Shown here: piece after piece, positions 39,101 to 49,860 of the stretch | Layout of the letters: each line of letters opens with the position of its first letter | How positions within the stretch are numbered: position 1 is the first letter of the stretch | Assembly (NCBI GenBank): GCA_025618425.1 | Contig: CM046844.1 | Coordinates: forward strand, 16,068,920 to 16,132,919 | DNA length: 64,000 bases | From: Heliocidaris tuberculata | Lineage: Eukaryota; Echinodermata; Echinoidea; Camarodonta; Echinometridae | Direction of reading: 5' to 3' | Made by a program: the position numbers and the translations under genes | The notes under the pieces: model-generated | Told to the model about the DNA's origin: nothing | The model's database searches: none | Seen by the model: only the letters and a program-made list of their open reading frames with translations

Positions 39101-39140
<40 letters not shown>
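38834..39140. repeat. CT-rich polypyrimidine block
   Basis: About 300 bp of CT, CTT and CCT units, with clean CT runs at 38834-38855 and 39106-39135. Three overlapping Ser/Leu/Pro-rich open frames of 128-153 codons come from it and are not genes. Confidence 0.9.
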
Positions 39141-39142
<2 letters not shown>

Positions 39143-40165
39143 TCTTCAAGATATACATGTACAAGCCCTTGCAGTTTTGAAAGTCACCTCCACGAAAAAA
39201 AATTTCTCTCGACAGAATGCTTTATTCATTCTTCACTGCTGCAAACATATCAACCTTTTTCTTAAATAGCATAATAAGCTTTATTTAAAGAGGGAAAAAT
39301 AATCTAGATCCAAGCACGGTCACATTGTTATTTCCTTGTTTATTAAGAAAAGCTCCTTCAGGAACTTGTATATTCCAAAATATGAGCTAAATCATATTGT
39401 ACAAATGTTATACTTCCTTCTCAATATCATTCTAGCCATTAATGCACGTGACCTTTAATAGATCACGTGAACATGCCATGCTTGCAATATTTAGCACCAT
39501 TCTCGGCAAAGAAGGCGAAATGATTTCCTGCTCACGAACTTAAATACATCTCTCATCAAACGGATATATTTGTCGTAATATCCAATAATATACTTCCACT
39601 GCTCTAGACCCCACTTCTTATAGCGGTGACGTGCAAAAGACGAGCTCCAAACACGTTCCTTCTTTCATGGGGTATTTACTTTTTGCCAGGCATGTAAGAG
39701 TTATCTCCACAGCCATTTTGCTCCTTTTGATGGAAGGTGACAACTTTTATCCAAGAAGTTTTGACAATAATGATATGAGCACTTAAGCCGCGCGACCTGC
39801 ATTCATCAATACATGGCGTTGTGGCGCGCTACAATGAACAAAAAAAAAAAAATATCTACTTTCGATTCGTAGCAGGAAAATAGGAATGATTTATTGCACT
39901 ATAAATATAATAAGTAATATATAGTACATATTATTATGCATCATATAATTCAATTTCGCTTCCATTACTAACATGACTAAGGAAATGTGGGATACCAGGT
40001 ACTTTAAGGCAGGATATGTCCTAAAGAGCAACGCTTGGCAGCCCTGATACTTGTTAAAGGTGATTATAAAGACCAAATCTTCACTCGTTTGTCTTGTTGA
40101 AAATAATGAAGACCAGCTTTAACAACAGTGAGGGACAGATCTAACTTAACTCAAGATGGACAGCA
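39141..40165. other. No gene recognised
   Basis: AT-rich, with a short A run near 39840-39851. No exon or repeat boundary was found. Confidence 0.45.
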
Positions 40166-40435
40166 ATAATAAATAATAATAATTTGGTTTTATTAACCCA
40201 GGGTAGCAACATCATTATGAATACTGCCCTTCCTGCGGCCCTGCAAATATCATTACCCCAGCATTATTCTATTATTGTTATCCATCTTGAGTTTTTAATA
40301 CACTGGCTCGAGAGGAACAAATGTGGGCGAAACACCTTGTCCAAGGATGTAAGCACAGAGCACGGATCGAACCCGGGACCTCTCCTGAGAGAATAGAGCG
40401 CATTCATCAATACACCACAGTGCTCCCACGTGGGT
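40166..40435 (-). mobile_element. tRNA-derived SINE, minus strand
   Basis: Reading the - strand: a tRNA-like head (GGAGCACTGTGGTGTATTG, then GGGTTCGATCCGTGCTC with box B) at + 40355-40430. The body follows with ATCCTTGGACAAGGTGTTTC, and the 3' end is CAGGGTTAATAAAACC-like running into an ATT tail at + 40166-40185. The two weak frames that cross it are not genes. Confidence 0.7.
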
Positions 40436-41770
40436 CAAAATAGTTTTATTTTTTAACACTTCTGATCTTATCTCCAATGTCGTTAAGATAAACGTTTGGT
40501 CAGCACGAGTGTGTAACAAAGGTCTTAGTCATAGGGCCAAATGGTCTCAAAAAGTTTTCGGCCGGTCGATCATCATGATTATGCCAAGTAAATTTAAGAT
40601 ATTCAACGATGCATTATCAACGGGACACTTGCAGTTTTGTAGTTGATTACAATTTTTTTTTTTTAGATTTTGTTTATAGGGTTCTTTCTGTAGATCCACA
40701 TAAAAAACAATACTCATGCTACTAATTATGCATTCGCTGGTGCAGACAGTGTGACAACGTATTCGTTGCTTGGAGGCAAGTGTCTTGTTTCATGCAGTTA
40801 CTCTATGAAGACTGCCTCTACTGCTCATGAGACTCAAATTTCACGCGCGAAATATTATATACATGGGGGACAAAAATTAGATGGACTTTGATTGAATGGC
40901 CGTAATTTATATCAAGTCGAGAATATATCGTCAATAGGCTAACTGTATATAATTTTAGAAATAGGAACTTAATGAAATCCCTGGCCTTTCCTCACTTCTC
41001 TCGTATTTCGTTTTATTTCTGGATTGTCTTGTCTTCCTCCCTCCGACTTCTCTGTCTCTCTCTCTCTTTCTCCCTATTCTTTCTCTCCGACTCTCGCTCT
41101 CTCTCTCTCTGTCTCGCTACTTCTCGCATTGATTTCTTTACACAAGTCTCTCTTTCTCCCTTCTTCTGGTATAGCGCTGTTTTAAAGTCCAGTAGATCAC
41201 ACTGGCATATTTCTCTCCAGATGAAGATATCTCAGTAACGGTCCTCCGACTATTTCATTCTCTCTCTCTCTTTCCCTCTCTCTCGCTCTGTCTACTTCTT
41301 CCTCTCTTTAAATTAAAAGTTTTTGCTCTTTGTTTACTCCTGGTATTTTATCACCATTATCATCAGAAAATAATTACCCATTTCATAACCTCCCTTCTTA
41401 TATTGCAACAAGATGTACATAATATGAAATCTCGTTATCAGGATTATTAAGTTTGTGATAATTCCATTTGTCGTCTCCTATTTCGAATCAAATTAGATTC
41501 AAACGAATGATGAAAGTACACACACGTCCATCGTTGTATGTAACCTGATATCACGAATTTCGTTCGAAATCAGATTTTGCCATACAGATGAAGACAAAAT
41601 TACGCCAGTCTCCCCGTCCTAATCAGTTGCTTAGATTTTTCATTCTTCAACGTGACATTTAGCTTTATTAGTTCTTGCAATAAAATTGCTTTGTGAGGGA
41701 AAATTTGTCTTAAGATGTTCGAATTTTGAACGTGTGGTAGAGAATGGAAATCCCAATGTAAATGGGATTG
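40436..41770. other. No gene recognised; CT-rich segments
   Basis: Pyrimidine-rich segments occur at 41030-41115 and 41255-41300 with CT runs. The 88-codon frame at 40972-41238 owes its Ser/Leu content to them. Nothing else was recognised. Confidence 0.45.
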
Positions 41771-42065
41771 GTATTTGGTATTTGGTATTTTATTATAAAA
41801 AACTTCAGTTCATTGACACTGGCATCAATATTTTGTTTTACAATAGAAATCAGTAGTATAAAGAAGATAAACAATCACATAAAAGTGAAATGAAAAAAAA
41901 AAGAGAGAAAAATATAGCAAATCATAATAGGACTCCTCAGATTTAACAGGAGACAAATCATATAACATACTAGTAATCAAATTGGATATTGGATTGTTTG
42001 GACTAGCAGAGTTATATGACCATGATGACAAAACTTGCAAAATTAATATTGTTTCATACATTAAA
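41771..42065 (-). mobile_element. LINE 3' end with ATACCAA tail, minus strand
   Basis: On the - strand the segment ends TAATAAAATACCAAATACCA, a short tandem (AAATACC) tail typical of CR1/Jockey-type LINEs. Upstream AT-rich sequence would be the 3' UTR. No reverse transcriptase motif remains, so the call rests on the tail architecture. Confidence 0.4.
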
Positions 42066-43007
42066 GTGATTTGGTAACTTTGTAGAGGCTTGATAAAATC
42101 TGAGCTGCCTGGCCTTACATGCTATCAGTGTATGTAATATGGTGTCAAAATGAAGCCCAGGGGGAAAAAAGCACTTCAAAATCATCATGTGCTTCACAAA
42201 AGTAAACATATGCAAGTGATCGGAAATGCCAGACTCATTTTCCCCCATAGACTCAGTGTTAGACTAAAGCGTATGGCCATGTACGCTTTCGTAAATGGGA
42301 GTATCCAGTCCGATAGATATCTTAATAATAGCATTATATATTTAAAAACCTTTCTATGCCTGGCTATTTATTTATCCTTCTAAACATCATTATACAAGAC
42401 AGATATCAAAATTCAACAATTTATTAAATCAAGCCTCCACAAAGTTACCGAATCCCTTTAAAGAGCACAAAACCAGATACATGTATATAACTCGGTCAAT
42501 GTGCGTGGGCGTGGTGGGGTGTGCGTGTGTTGGTGTGTATGCTGTGTATGCCGACCAGAACTCAACTATATCTTTAAACGCTAAATGAGACAATTTCCAT
42601 CATTTTTATTTTACCTTGCATGAGGAAGCTCATTTGACGTTGCAAAGAATGCAAACACAATAGGCTCTAATTATCTAGCCTTACCTGACCTGAATACATA
42701 CTTGATATAATGAAATAATATTCTGATGTGCAGTTCTTGAATATCATGAGAATGTTCATATTTTGATTACTTGCTTATCAACAGGCCTGTTTGACATTTG
42801 AGAGAAAATGTAATCCGACGGCTCAAATCTCCATGCCAATAAATCGCAAATTATTTAACAAAGCAAAGGGGGAAAGAGGGCTTTGTCTGACTAGATGTTA
42901 TTGATACGTCTTAGTATAGCAGCATTATATCTTGCTGGTTCTACTGAATTACACAACACGCGTCACATCATTGCATCATCAGCTCCAGTTTTAGAAGGAA
43001 AAAAAAT
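42066..43007. other. No gene recognised
   Basis: Unique-looking AT-rich sequence. A GT-rich stretch lies near 42500-42545. It ends at the target duplication of the interrupted MITE. Confidence 0.45.
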
Positions 43008-43082
43008 ACAAAACACGATAAAAACTACTTTCGAAAAATCAACTGAAAGCAATTTCAATAGCCCTGTATATCACCTTTAGAA

Positions 43083-45875
43083 ATGTGCGAACGTAGTAAT
43101 AGTGATATGATAAAGGAGCTGTTTTGTAAAATAGAAAGATTAGAGGATGAATTGAATGAATTATTGGATAAAGAAACTGCAGGGTTGATTGTGAGATCAC
43201 GAATAAAATGGGCTGAACATGGGGAAAGGAGCTCTAAGTACTTTTGTAATTTAGAAAAGCGTAATAATGAAAAAAAGATTATTCGTCAAATCAAGTTAAA
43301 TGATGGTGATGTTTCAACTGATCCAGAAAGAATTTTGAAAGAAATAGGTGCATATTTTGAGTCTTTATATTCCTCTAATTGTGCTCAAGAAGATATTGAG
43401 GCAGCTTCTCTTTTCCTCTCTGGTTTAGATGTTCCAGAAATTCTAGAGACTCAAAAAGAAATTCTGAATGCTCCAATTACAAAATCTGAGTTGTGGGCCA
43501 CGTTAAAAACAATGTCTTCAAATAAAACCCCAGGTTTGGATGGCCTCCCAAGTGAATTTTACGTAGTATTTTTTAATGATATTATTGATATGCTGATGGA
43601 CTCTTATAACTACTCTTTTGTTAATGGTTTATTAACTCAGACACAGAGAAGTGGGATAATAACTTTGATAATAAAAGAAGGGAAAGACCCCTTAGAAATA
43701 AAAAATTATAGGCCTATTTCCTTGCTGAATGTGGATTATAAATTAATTGCTAAAGTCATGAGTCAACGTCTAAAAAGGGTTATTAATTTTCTCATTCATT
43801 CGGATCAACAAGGATTTTTAACTGGTCGTAATATTGGTGCAAATATTCGAACTATTATTGATCTTATTGAATATACTGATTTTGTTGATGTTCCTGGTTC
43901 AATAGTTTTATTGGATTTTGAGAAAGCATTTGATAGGATTGAGCATGCTTATTTATTCCAGTCATTAGAACATTTTGATCTTGGGGAAAATTTTATGAAA
44001 TATATTAAAACCTTTTATAACTGTAGATCCAGTTTTGTTATCAATAATGGTTTTTTGACTAAGCCCTTCCCGATGAACCGTGGTATATTTCAAGGGTGCC
44101 CCATTTCTCCATATTTGTTTGTTTTGGCGATTGAAATGTTGGCCATTGCTGTAAGGGACACTCTGAATATTAGAGGTATCATGGTCGGTGGAGTGGAAAA
44201 GAAAATCTCACTGTTTGCTGATGACACTATTTGTTTTTTAAATGGGGAAATGGACTCCTTTTGTAATTTGTTTGAGTTGTTACATTATTTTCATAGTTTC
44301 TCAGGTTGTCGCATAAATATGTCTAAATGTGAAGCGATTCACATTGGTAGTTTAAAGAACTGTAAAGAAACCCCCTTTAAAGAAAATGGTCTCACATTTT
44401 AAAGCTTTGGGTGTCACTTTTTCTTTAGATACTAAACTCTTGTATGCTCTGAATTTTCCTGTGAAATTAAAAAGGATAGAACAAGTTATGAATTGCTGGA
44501 GGCAGAGGAATTTGTCATTGATTGGGAAAATAGCAGTTGTTAAGTCTTTGTTATTGCCCCAGCTTTTGTACTTGTTTTCGGTTTTGTGTAAACATTCCTC
44601 AGTCCTTTTTTAAAAGACTGAACTCTATATTATATAAATTTATTTGGAATAATGGCAATGATCGTGTTAAAAGGGTTTTACTTTGTGATTCATATGAAGA
44701 AGGTGGCTTGAAAATGATTGATCCTTGTACTTTTGCTAAGTCACAGAAAATGGTTTGGGTGAAGCATTTTTTAGATGATGGTTATTCGAGTGGTTGGAAA
44801 GAAATAGAATTAGAAATGTTTAAATCCTTTCATGATGACCCTTTAATGTTATGGAGAGCAGATGCCCCCCAATGTGTACTGAATAAATTAAAGAATTGCC
44901 AAATGATTGAAACGTTGAAGGTTTGGTATGAATATAGAAATTTAGTATTGAAAGAAATGAAGTTAAGTGATTTTCATATGCAAGATATTATTTGGTACAA
45001 CAAACATGTGAGTTTGAGGCATAAACCTTTTTATTATTATCATGCTTGGTATGAAAGAGGAATTCTGTATGTTTCTGATCTTTATAGGGGTGGCAATTTT
45101 GTGAAGACTTTTGAAGATTTAGTAATCGAATATAATATCCCTATAACAGATCGTCGCAAATATGATTCCCTGATGAATGGTTTATATATGAATTGGTTTT
45201 TAAACCGAAAAGATGTCAATGAGAACATTTTTGATAAGATTGTTTTTGAGTTGGTAAAAAAAAAGCAAAGTACCCAGATATGCATATTCTTTGTTGCGAA
45301 TTACAGATGATTTGCCTCGAAAGAAAGTTGAAAATAAATGGGAAGACTGTTTTGGTTTAGACAGAAATGAAATTGATTGGTACGCTATACATAAAAACAA
45401 TTTTATGTGCACGTTGGATACCCAGTTAAGGTCTTTCTATTTCAAAGTTTTTCATAATGCCGTAGCCTTAAATGCTTTCTTATATAAAATAGGTAGAAGT
45501 GATTCACCACTTTGTCATTTTTGTAATAAGTTTCCTGAAACTTTGAAGCATATATTTTGTGATTGTACAGAGGTTGCCCCTATGTGGAAGAAGCTCTCTG
45601 ATTTTATTGATGTCAAGATCAATGAGACTACAGTATATTCAGATTTTAGCTATCTATTTGGTGTTGACATTGGGAGCAGACATGACAGGTGTATTACATT
45701 TTTATTCTTGTGTCTAAAATTTTATATCATTCGATGCAAATTTCAACAGGTAGATTTAAAGTTTCAATCATTTATTAATTTTGTTAAAATGAAACAAAAT
45801 ATCGAGTATAAGATATCAGAGAAAAGGGGGAAATTAACCTCACATTTTAGAAAATGGTCGATTTCATTTATTTAA
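43083..45875 (+). pseudogene. LINE ORF2 remnant: reverse transcriptase to C-terminal Cys-rich region
   Basis: Reverse transcriptase of the Tx1/L1 group in three successive frame shifts. Landmarks in order: the linker SRIKWAEHGERSSKYF; SSNKTPGLDGLPSEF; YRPISLLNVDYKLIAK; DQQGFLTGRN; motif A VLLDFEKAFDR; motif B FQGCPISPYLF; motif C FADDT; then SGCRINMSKCEA. The thumb region follows, then a C-terminal zinc-knuckle-like CHFC...H...C near 45510-45560. Frames change at a T4 run (about 44397), a T6 run (about 44607) and an A9 run (about 45256); otherwise the frame is open. The first codons (MCER) come from the host target duplication, so the ATG at 43083 is not the element's own start. The upstream endonuclease is absent. 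Confidence 0.9.
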
Positions 45876-46405
45876 TTGAGCTTTGATACATTTCGCTCCC
45901 TCTTGCCGTGATACTTACTGTCAGTGACAAGTTATGTTGATTTACTTCTATTATTTTTGTGAATAATGGGTTTACAGCAGAGCCCCACCGGCCCCTAGAC
46001 AGAGCGTTGCCTTTTTGGGATTGTAAAGATTTTAGATGTATTATTGATGAAACTTGAGCACTTTTCATTTGCAGTTTATTATGCCATCAGTGTATTGGGC
46101 ATTAGTCTTTTTTATGGTCCCGGTTACCATGGTTATGGTGGGTCTCTGCTGTTCTTATCTTCAGAGAGACATGTTTGTTGTGTTGTGTTGTATTGTTACC
46201 TGTGGTGTTGTGCATTGTCATGTCATGTATCTCTTGTTTGTCCGTATGTCTTGTCTTGTCATGTGTTGTGGCGTGTCTTGGGTTTTGTCTTGTCTTGTCT
46301 TAAGTTGCTTTATGTCTTTTAATAGTTTATGCATACGATATCATTGTAAATACGTTATATTCTTGTGTTCTTTTTCAATAAAAACAAAAATACAAACAAA
46401 CAAAA
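43095..46405 (+). mobile_element. 5'-truncated Tx1/L1-like LINE, 3.3 kb
   Basis: A non-LTR retrotransposon flanked by a perfect 14-bp target duplication, AAATGTGCGAACGT, at 43081-43094 and 46406-46419. It begins inside the linker before the reverse transcriptase, so the endonuclease and any ORF1 are missing, the usual result of 5' truncation. It ends with an AATAAA-containing A-rich tail (CAATAAAAACAAAAATACAA, then CAAACAAAA). The 3' UTR (45876-46370) is unusual in its TGT/TTG-rich stretch. The target was a resident MITE. Confidence 0.9.
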
Positions 46406-46527
46406 AAATGTGCGAACGTTACAATAGCGTATTACGTAATCCGAACGTGATTTCTATGGGCAGTACAATAGGCCTTTGAAATTGCCCTTGAGTTTATTTT
46501 TCGAAAGTAGTTTTTATCGTGTTACAA

Positions 46528-47345
46528 ATGAACTCTCGCTTTTATTTGATGTTTTCGACCAATGTTTAAAAAAGACGGGTATGCCATGGATGCACAAACT
46601 ACCCGTCCTAATCGTAAACGATTATATAATCATATCTTGATAATATTAATTGTTATGTGATCTTATATCAGATTACTTTCAATAAAAACGGAAAGGAAAA
46701 AAATGCCATGCTGAAATCCAGAAATACAGGGAATTTAAAAAGCAGCAGAAACAGAACAACAATGCCTGGAAGCCTACTTTTATTCAAACGTAGATGGCGA
46801 GAGTACCGGTTTTATAAAGTAACAGATTAAAACGTTCTCACTTCACGATATGTATTGTCTGTTTTGATGACATTCCACTATGTTCACACCGTTATCAAGG
46901 GGCGTAGCTAGAGGGGATGGGTTCCATATCCCTCCCTCTATCAAATATTTTCAAGGCAAATTTCACATTTACCTAATGTCTTATTTGTACATCTAAGGAC
47001 CTGTTCCATTTTCTTGTCGTCAAGTGTGAAATCCCAGTACCTCGTTTTATTTACGGGGAACATATTGGATCATTTCCGCCAAGTTGTTAGACTCTTCCAA
47101 CATTATGGAATTATCTTTACTTTTCGCGTGTATTATTACCACCCAAAGAAACTCGTCTCATTATAAGTTTTGTCAAAATGATGATTACCAAATAAATACA
47201 ACTGAACGAGTGGGCCCTTTTCCTTTTGATTTACTGCTTTCTATCGATTGCTGCAGGAGCCATGCCATTCGACCTTCAAAAAATGAAGTAGTTTTATCCC
47301 TCTCATTCACTTGACTGAAGTTTTTAATTGCCATGGGCTATCACA
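46528..47345. other. No gene recognised
   Basis: AT-rich sequence. Near 46899-46935 the stretch AAGGGGCGTAGCTAGAGGGG resembles the hAT MITE left end at 10.34 kb, so a degraded relative may start there. A 76-codon frame at 47084-47314 is unrecognised. Confidence 0.4.
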
Positions 47346-47349
47346 CACG

Positions 47350-47433
47350 GTAATAATAATGATGATGATGATGATGACGATGATGATGATGATGATGATG
47401 ATGATGATAATAATAATAATAATAATAATAATG

Positions 47434-47476
<43 letters not shown>

Positions 47477-47492
47477 TAATAATAATAATAAT

Positions 47493-47533
<41 letters not shown>

Positions 47534-47537
47534 TAAA

Positions 47538-47626
<89 letters not shown>

Positions 47627-47648
47627 TGAAGATGATGATGATGATGAT
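47350..47648. repeat. ATG/AAT trinucleotide microsatellite, about 300 bp
   Basis: GAT units at both ends flank a long AAT core. It abuts a minus-strand SINE body whose 3' end would read into this tract, which fits growth from a SINE tail. Poly-Asp, poly-Asn, poly-Met and poly-Ile frames are artefacts. Confidence 0.95.
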
Positions 47649-47880
47649 GGTGGCTTCTTGTATAGCGCTCAGGTCCGTCACGCTGTAACGCTCATGGCGC
47701 TCCAACATCATTACCAGCGGTTATAGCCGAGCGGCCAAATATGTAACACTCTAGCATATCGGGTACCCATTTACACCTGGGTGGAGAGTGGCAAAAGTTA
47801 AATGTCAATAATCTGCTAGGACCTCAATCATCACGCAGCGACCCACACTCTGACATGCCTGTATCCGTTAATACAGGTAC
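47646..47880 (-). mobile_element. SINE body, minus strand, head unclear
   Basis: On the - strand it contains TTTTGCCACTCTCCACCCAG, GTGTAAATGGGTACCCGATA and a 3' end GAGCGCTATACAAGAAGCCA. This body plan is shared with the + SINE at 54.5 kb (TTTGCCATTCTCAATTCAGG). No convincing box B was found toward 47880, so the tRNA head may be lost. Confidence 0.55.
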
Positions 47881-48002
47881 TATTTAGGCCTATCATTTTG
47901 CACAGTGGCGGATCCAGGATTCTCTTGGAGGGGGTAAAGGTATTTGTGAAGAATTTGAAGTTAACTACTGAAGAATTTGAAGTTAACTACTTAAGTTAAC
48001 TA

Positions 48003-48072
48003 CCCGTTGACTTCTGAATTCTCTAATTCCCATTGCTTAACACAGGGGCATCCGGTTCCCGTAGGAAATGGG
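48003..48072. mobile_element. 70-bp TTAA-type MITE, copy 3, worn
   Basis: CCCGTTGACTTCTGAATTC ... GTAGGAAATGGG matches the 71-bp family. The flanking TTAA has mutated on both sides (CTA and CTAA), so this is an older copy. It lies next to a short tandem duplication of GAAGAATTTGAAGTTAACTA (about 47948-47995). Confidence 0.6.
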
Positions 48073-49860
48073 CTAAAGTTAAAATTCAAGTTTACTACAT
48101 ACAACTTGTTCAAAGATTATTCAAATTCAATTTAGTCGCCTTTTTTTTTTAAATCTCAAATCCTCATTTTTTCATGTAACATTCATATCTAGTGTACATT
48201 TATTTCGAATACATTTTGCTACTTGTAGATGTAAAGAGTGAAAATTTGTGCATGTATTTGTGGCATGTGTCATTCTACCGGAATCGTGTAAATGGGCGCA
48301 TTTATTCAAGGGCGCTGGGGGGGGGGGGGGTCTGGCAAGTGGCGTAGGTGGGTCCAGCCAATAAGGACCGGACATTTTGGGTGGATGACATACGTGATAA
48401 CAAGGCCATCGAGAGGGATGATGATGTGAGAAGGGCTTGTATCATCTCATTTTCGCGTTGCCTTATTATTCCCTTAGTTTTTCGCATTTCAAATGGACAT
48501 TTTGGAAGGGTACGTGCCTCATTCCACGTGGTTAACATAATGGTTAATGTCCCCCTTCGTGACTAAGCAACTGCCTCTGGTCATATATTGGACTAATGCT
48601 AATTGCAGTTTTCTTTTTACAAAAACATTTTCTTTCTTCTGCTGCTTCCTACGTCAATCATCTCATCCATGCACTCAATAAAGCACTGAGATCGACAGAT
48701 CGAGTGATAGAACCATTAGCTGGTCTCGTTCGTGTTAGCGGACTATTCATGCAAACAACTACAGGGACGGACGCTGCAGACAATGAAAGCCTAATTTGTT
48801 TCATCACGTTTCATGCATATGCTGATTGAAAGGGCGGTATACATTTATTTAAATGTCATGCGATAAAGACTATTATTATTAGGTAGGAAGGAGAAATACT
48901 GAGAGGGGTATTAGCACAGAGTAATATAAAAAGGAGAACAAAAATGGAATAGAAAATTTCTTGACTAAAGCGCTGACTTGTTCTGTGAGACGTTTTTAGA
49001 GCAAGAGTCATTAACGCCGAGGAAAGGCCAATACCCGTGCTATATAAATACCCATCAACATTTTCATCCACTTTCTCCTCGAGCTGGAGTCATAAAGCGC
49101 ATATAGGAACACGGTAGTTTACATATAAGCACTCGAAATTTTGTTGTTTAATTTTGTCATAACAATTAATACGAGAGGGAGCTATGTCTGCCCTTTTCTA
49201 CATTTCAAGCGATAATTTTTTACCTCAAATGTTCAGCAGATATAAACGGAAATATAGTCTGTACGGTAGACTTGGTGAATAAGACATTTACAAACGAAAG
49301 CGCATGACAATGATCGACTTTACGATTTGATCGCATGGCCGGTACAAGAACTTGCATCGGTATTAAAATTCGGTCTATGGAACGCTGTTAGGAAAAAAAC
49401 CCCGCTGTATCATAACGGAGGTTCTGAATTCAATGTAGTTTGGGTGAGCCATTTTCTTTTATTTTAGGTGATAATTAGTAATAATGATCGCAGTAATTCA
49501 AAAATGAGGTAAAGTTTTTACCTCAAGCGGAATATCAAAGAAATTAGAGATGGGAAATTTATAACCTAGCCAGGATATTACGTGCAACCAATATTTGCGG
49601 CCGAAGCCTACACGGACAGCTGTGTGCGCACTATTTGTGCGAACTTCTGTCAGATTGCAACGCGGTAAACTTCTGAGGGGTAGCCTGAATTTGGCGTTCC
49701 TTTCAGACGAATTTACTACAATCATCACAATATCCGAGGCATGTATCTTTTGATATGAGTAGAACAATATGAGACCATGTTTAAGACCTTTCATTTCGCT
49801 GTTCATTTCGTTACCATGCACTCTTAAAGTAAGAATATTGCGTAAACTGTCTGCGACAAA
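48073..49860. other. Upstream region of the second receptor gene
   Basis: A G tract lies at about 48317-48330. No repeat boundaries or exons were recognised, and overlapping short frames at 48172-48829 match nothing I know. It presumably contains the receptor promoter, but no element could be pinned. Confidence 0.4.

Larger units (their letters stand above)
43008..46527. mobile_element. 188-bp MITE, second copy, split by a LINE
   Basis: Left part 43012-43094 begins AACACGATAAAAACTACTTT; right part 46420-46523 ends AGTAGTTTTTATCGTGTT. Joined in thought, the two parts total 187 bp, matching the 188-bp intact copy at 23.6 kb in reverse orientation. Flanking ACAA direct repeats lie at 43008-43011 and 46524-46527. 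The split point carries the LINE target duplication. Confidence 0.85.

Noticed and set aside
38794..39269. Three overlapping Ser/Leu/Pro-rich frames of 128-153 codons
   Set aside because: They arise from a CT-rich tract and show no non-repetitive domain.
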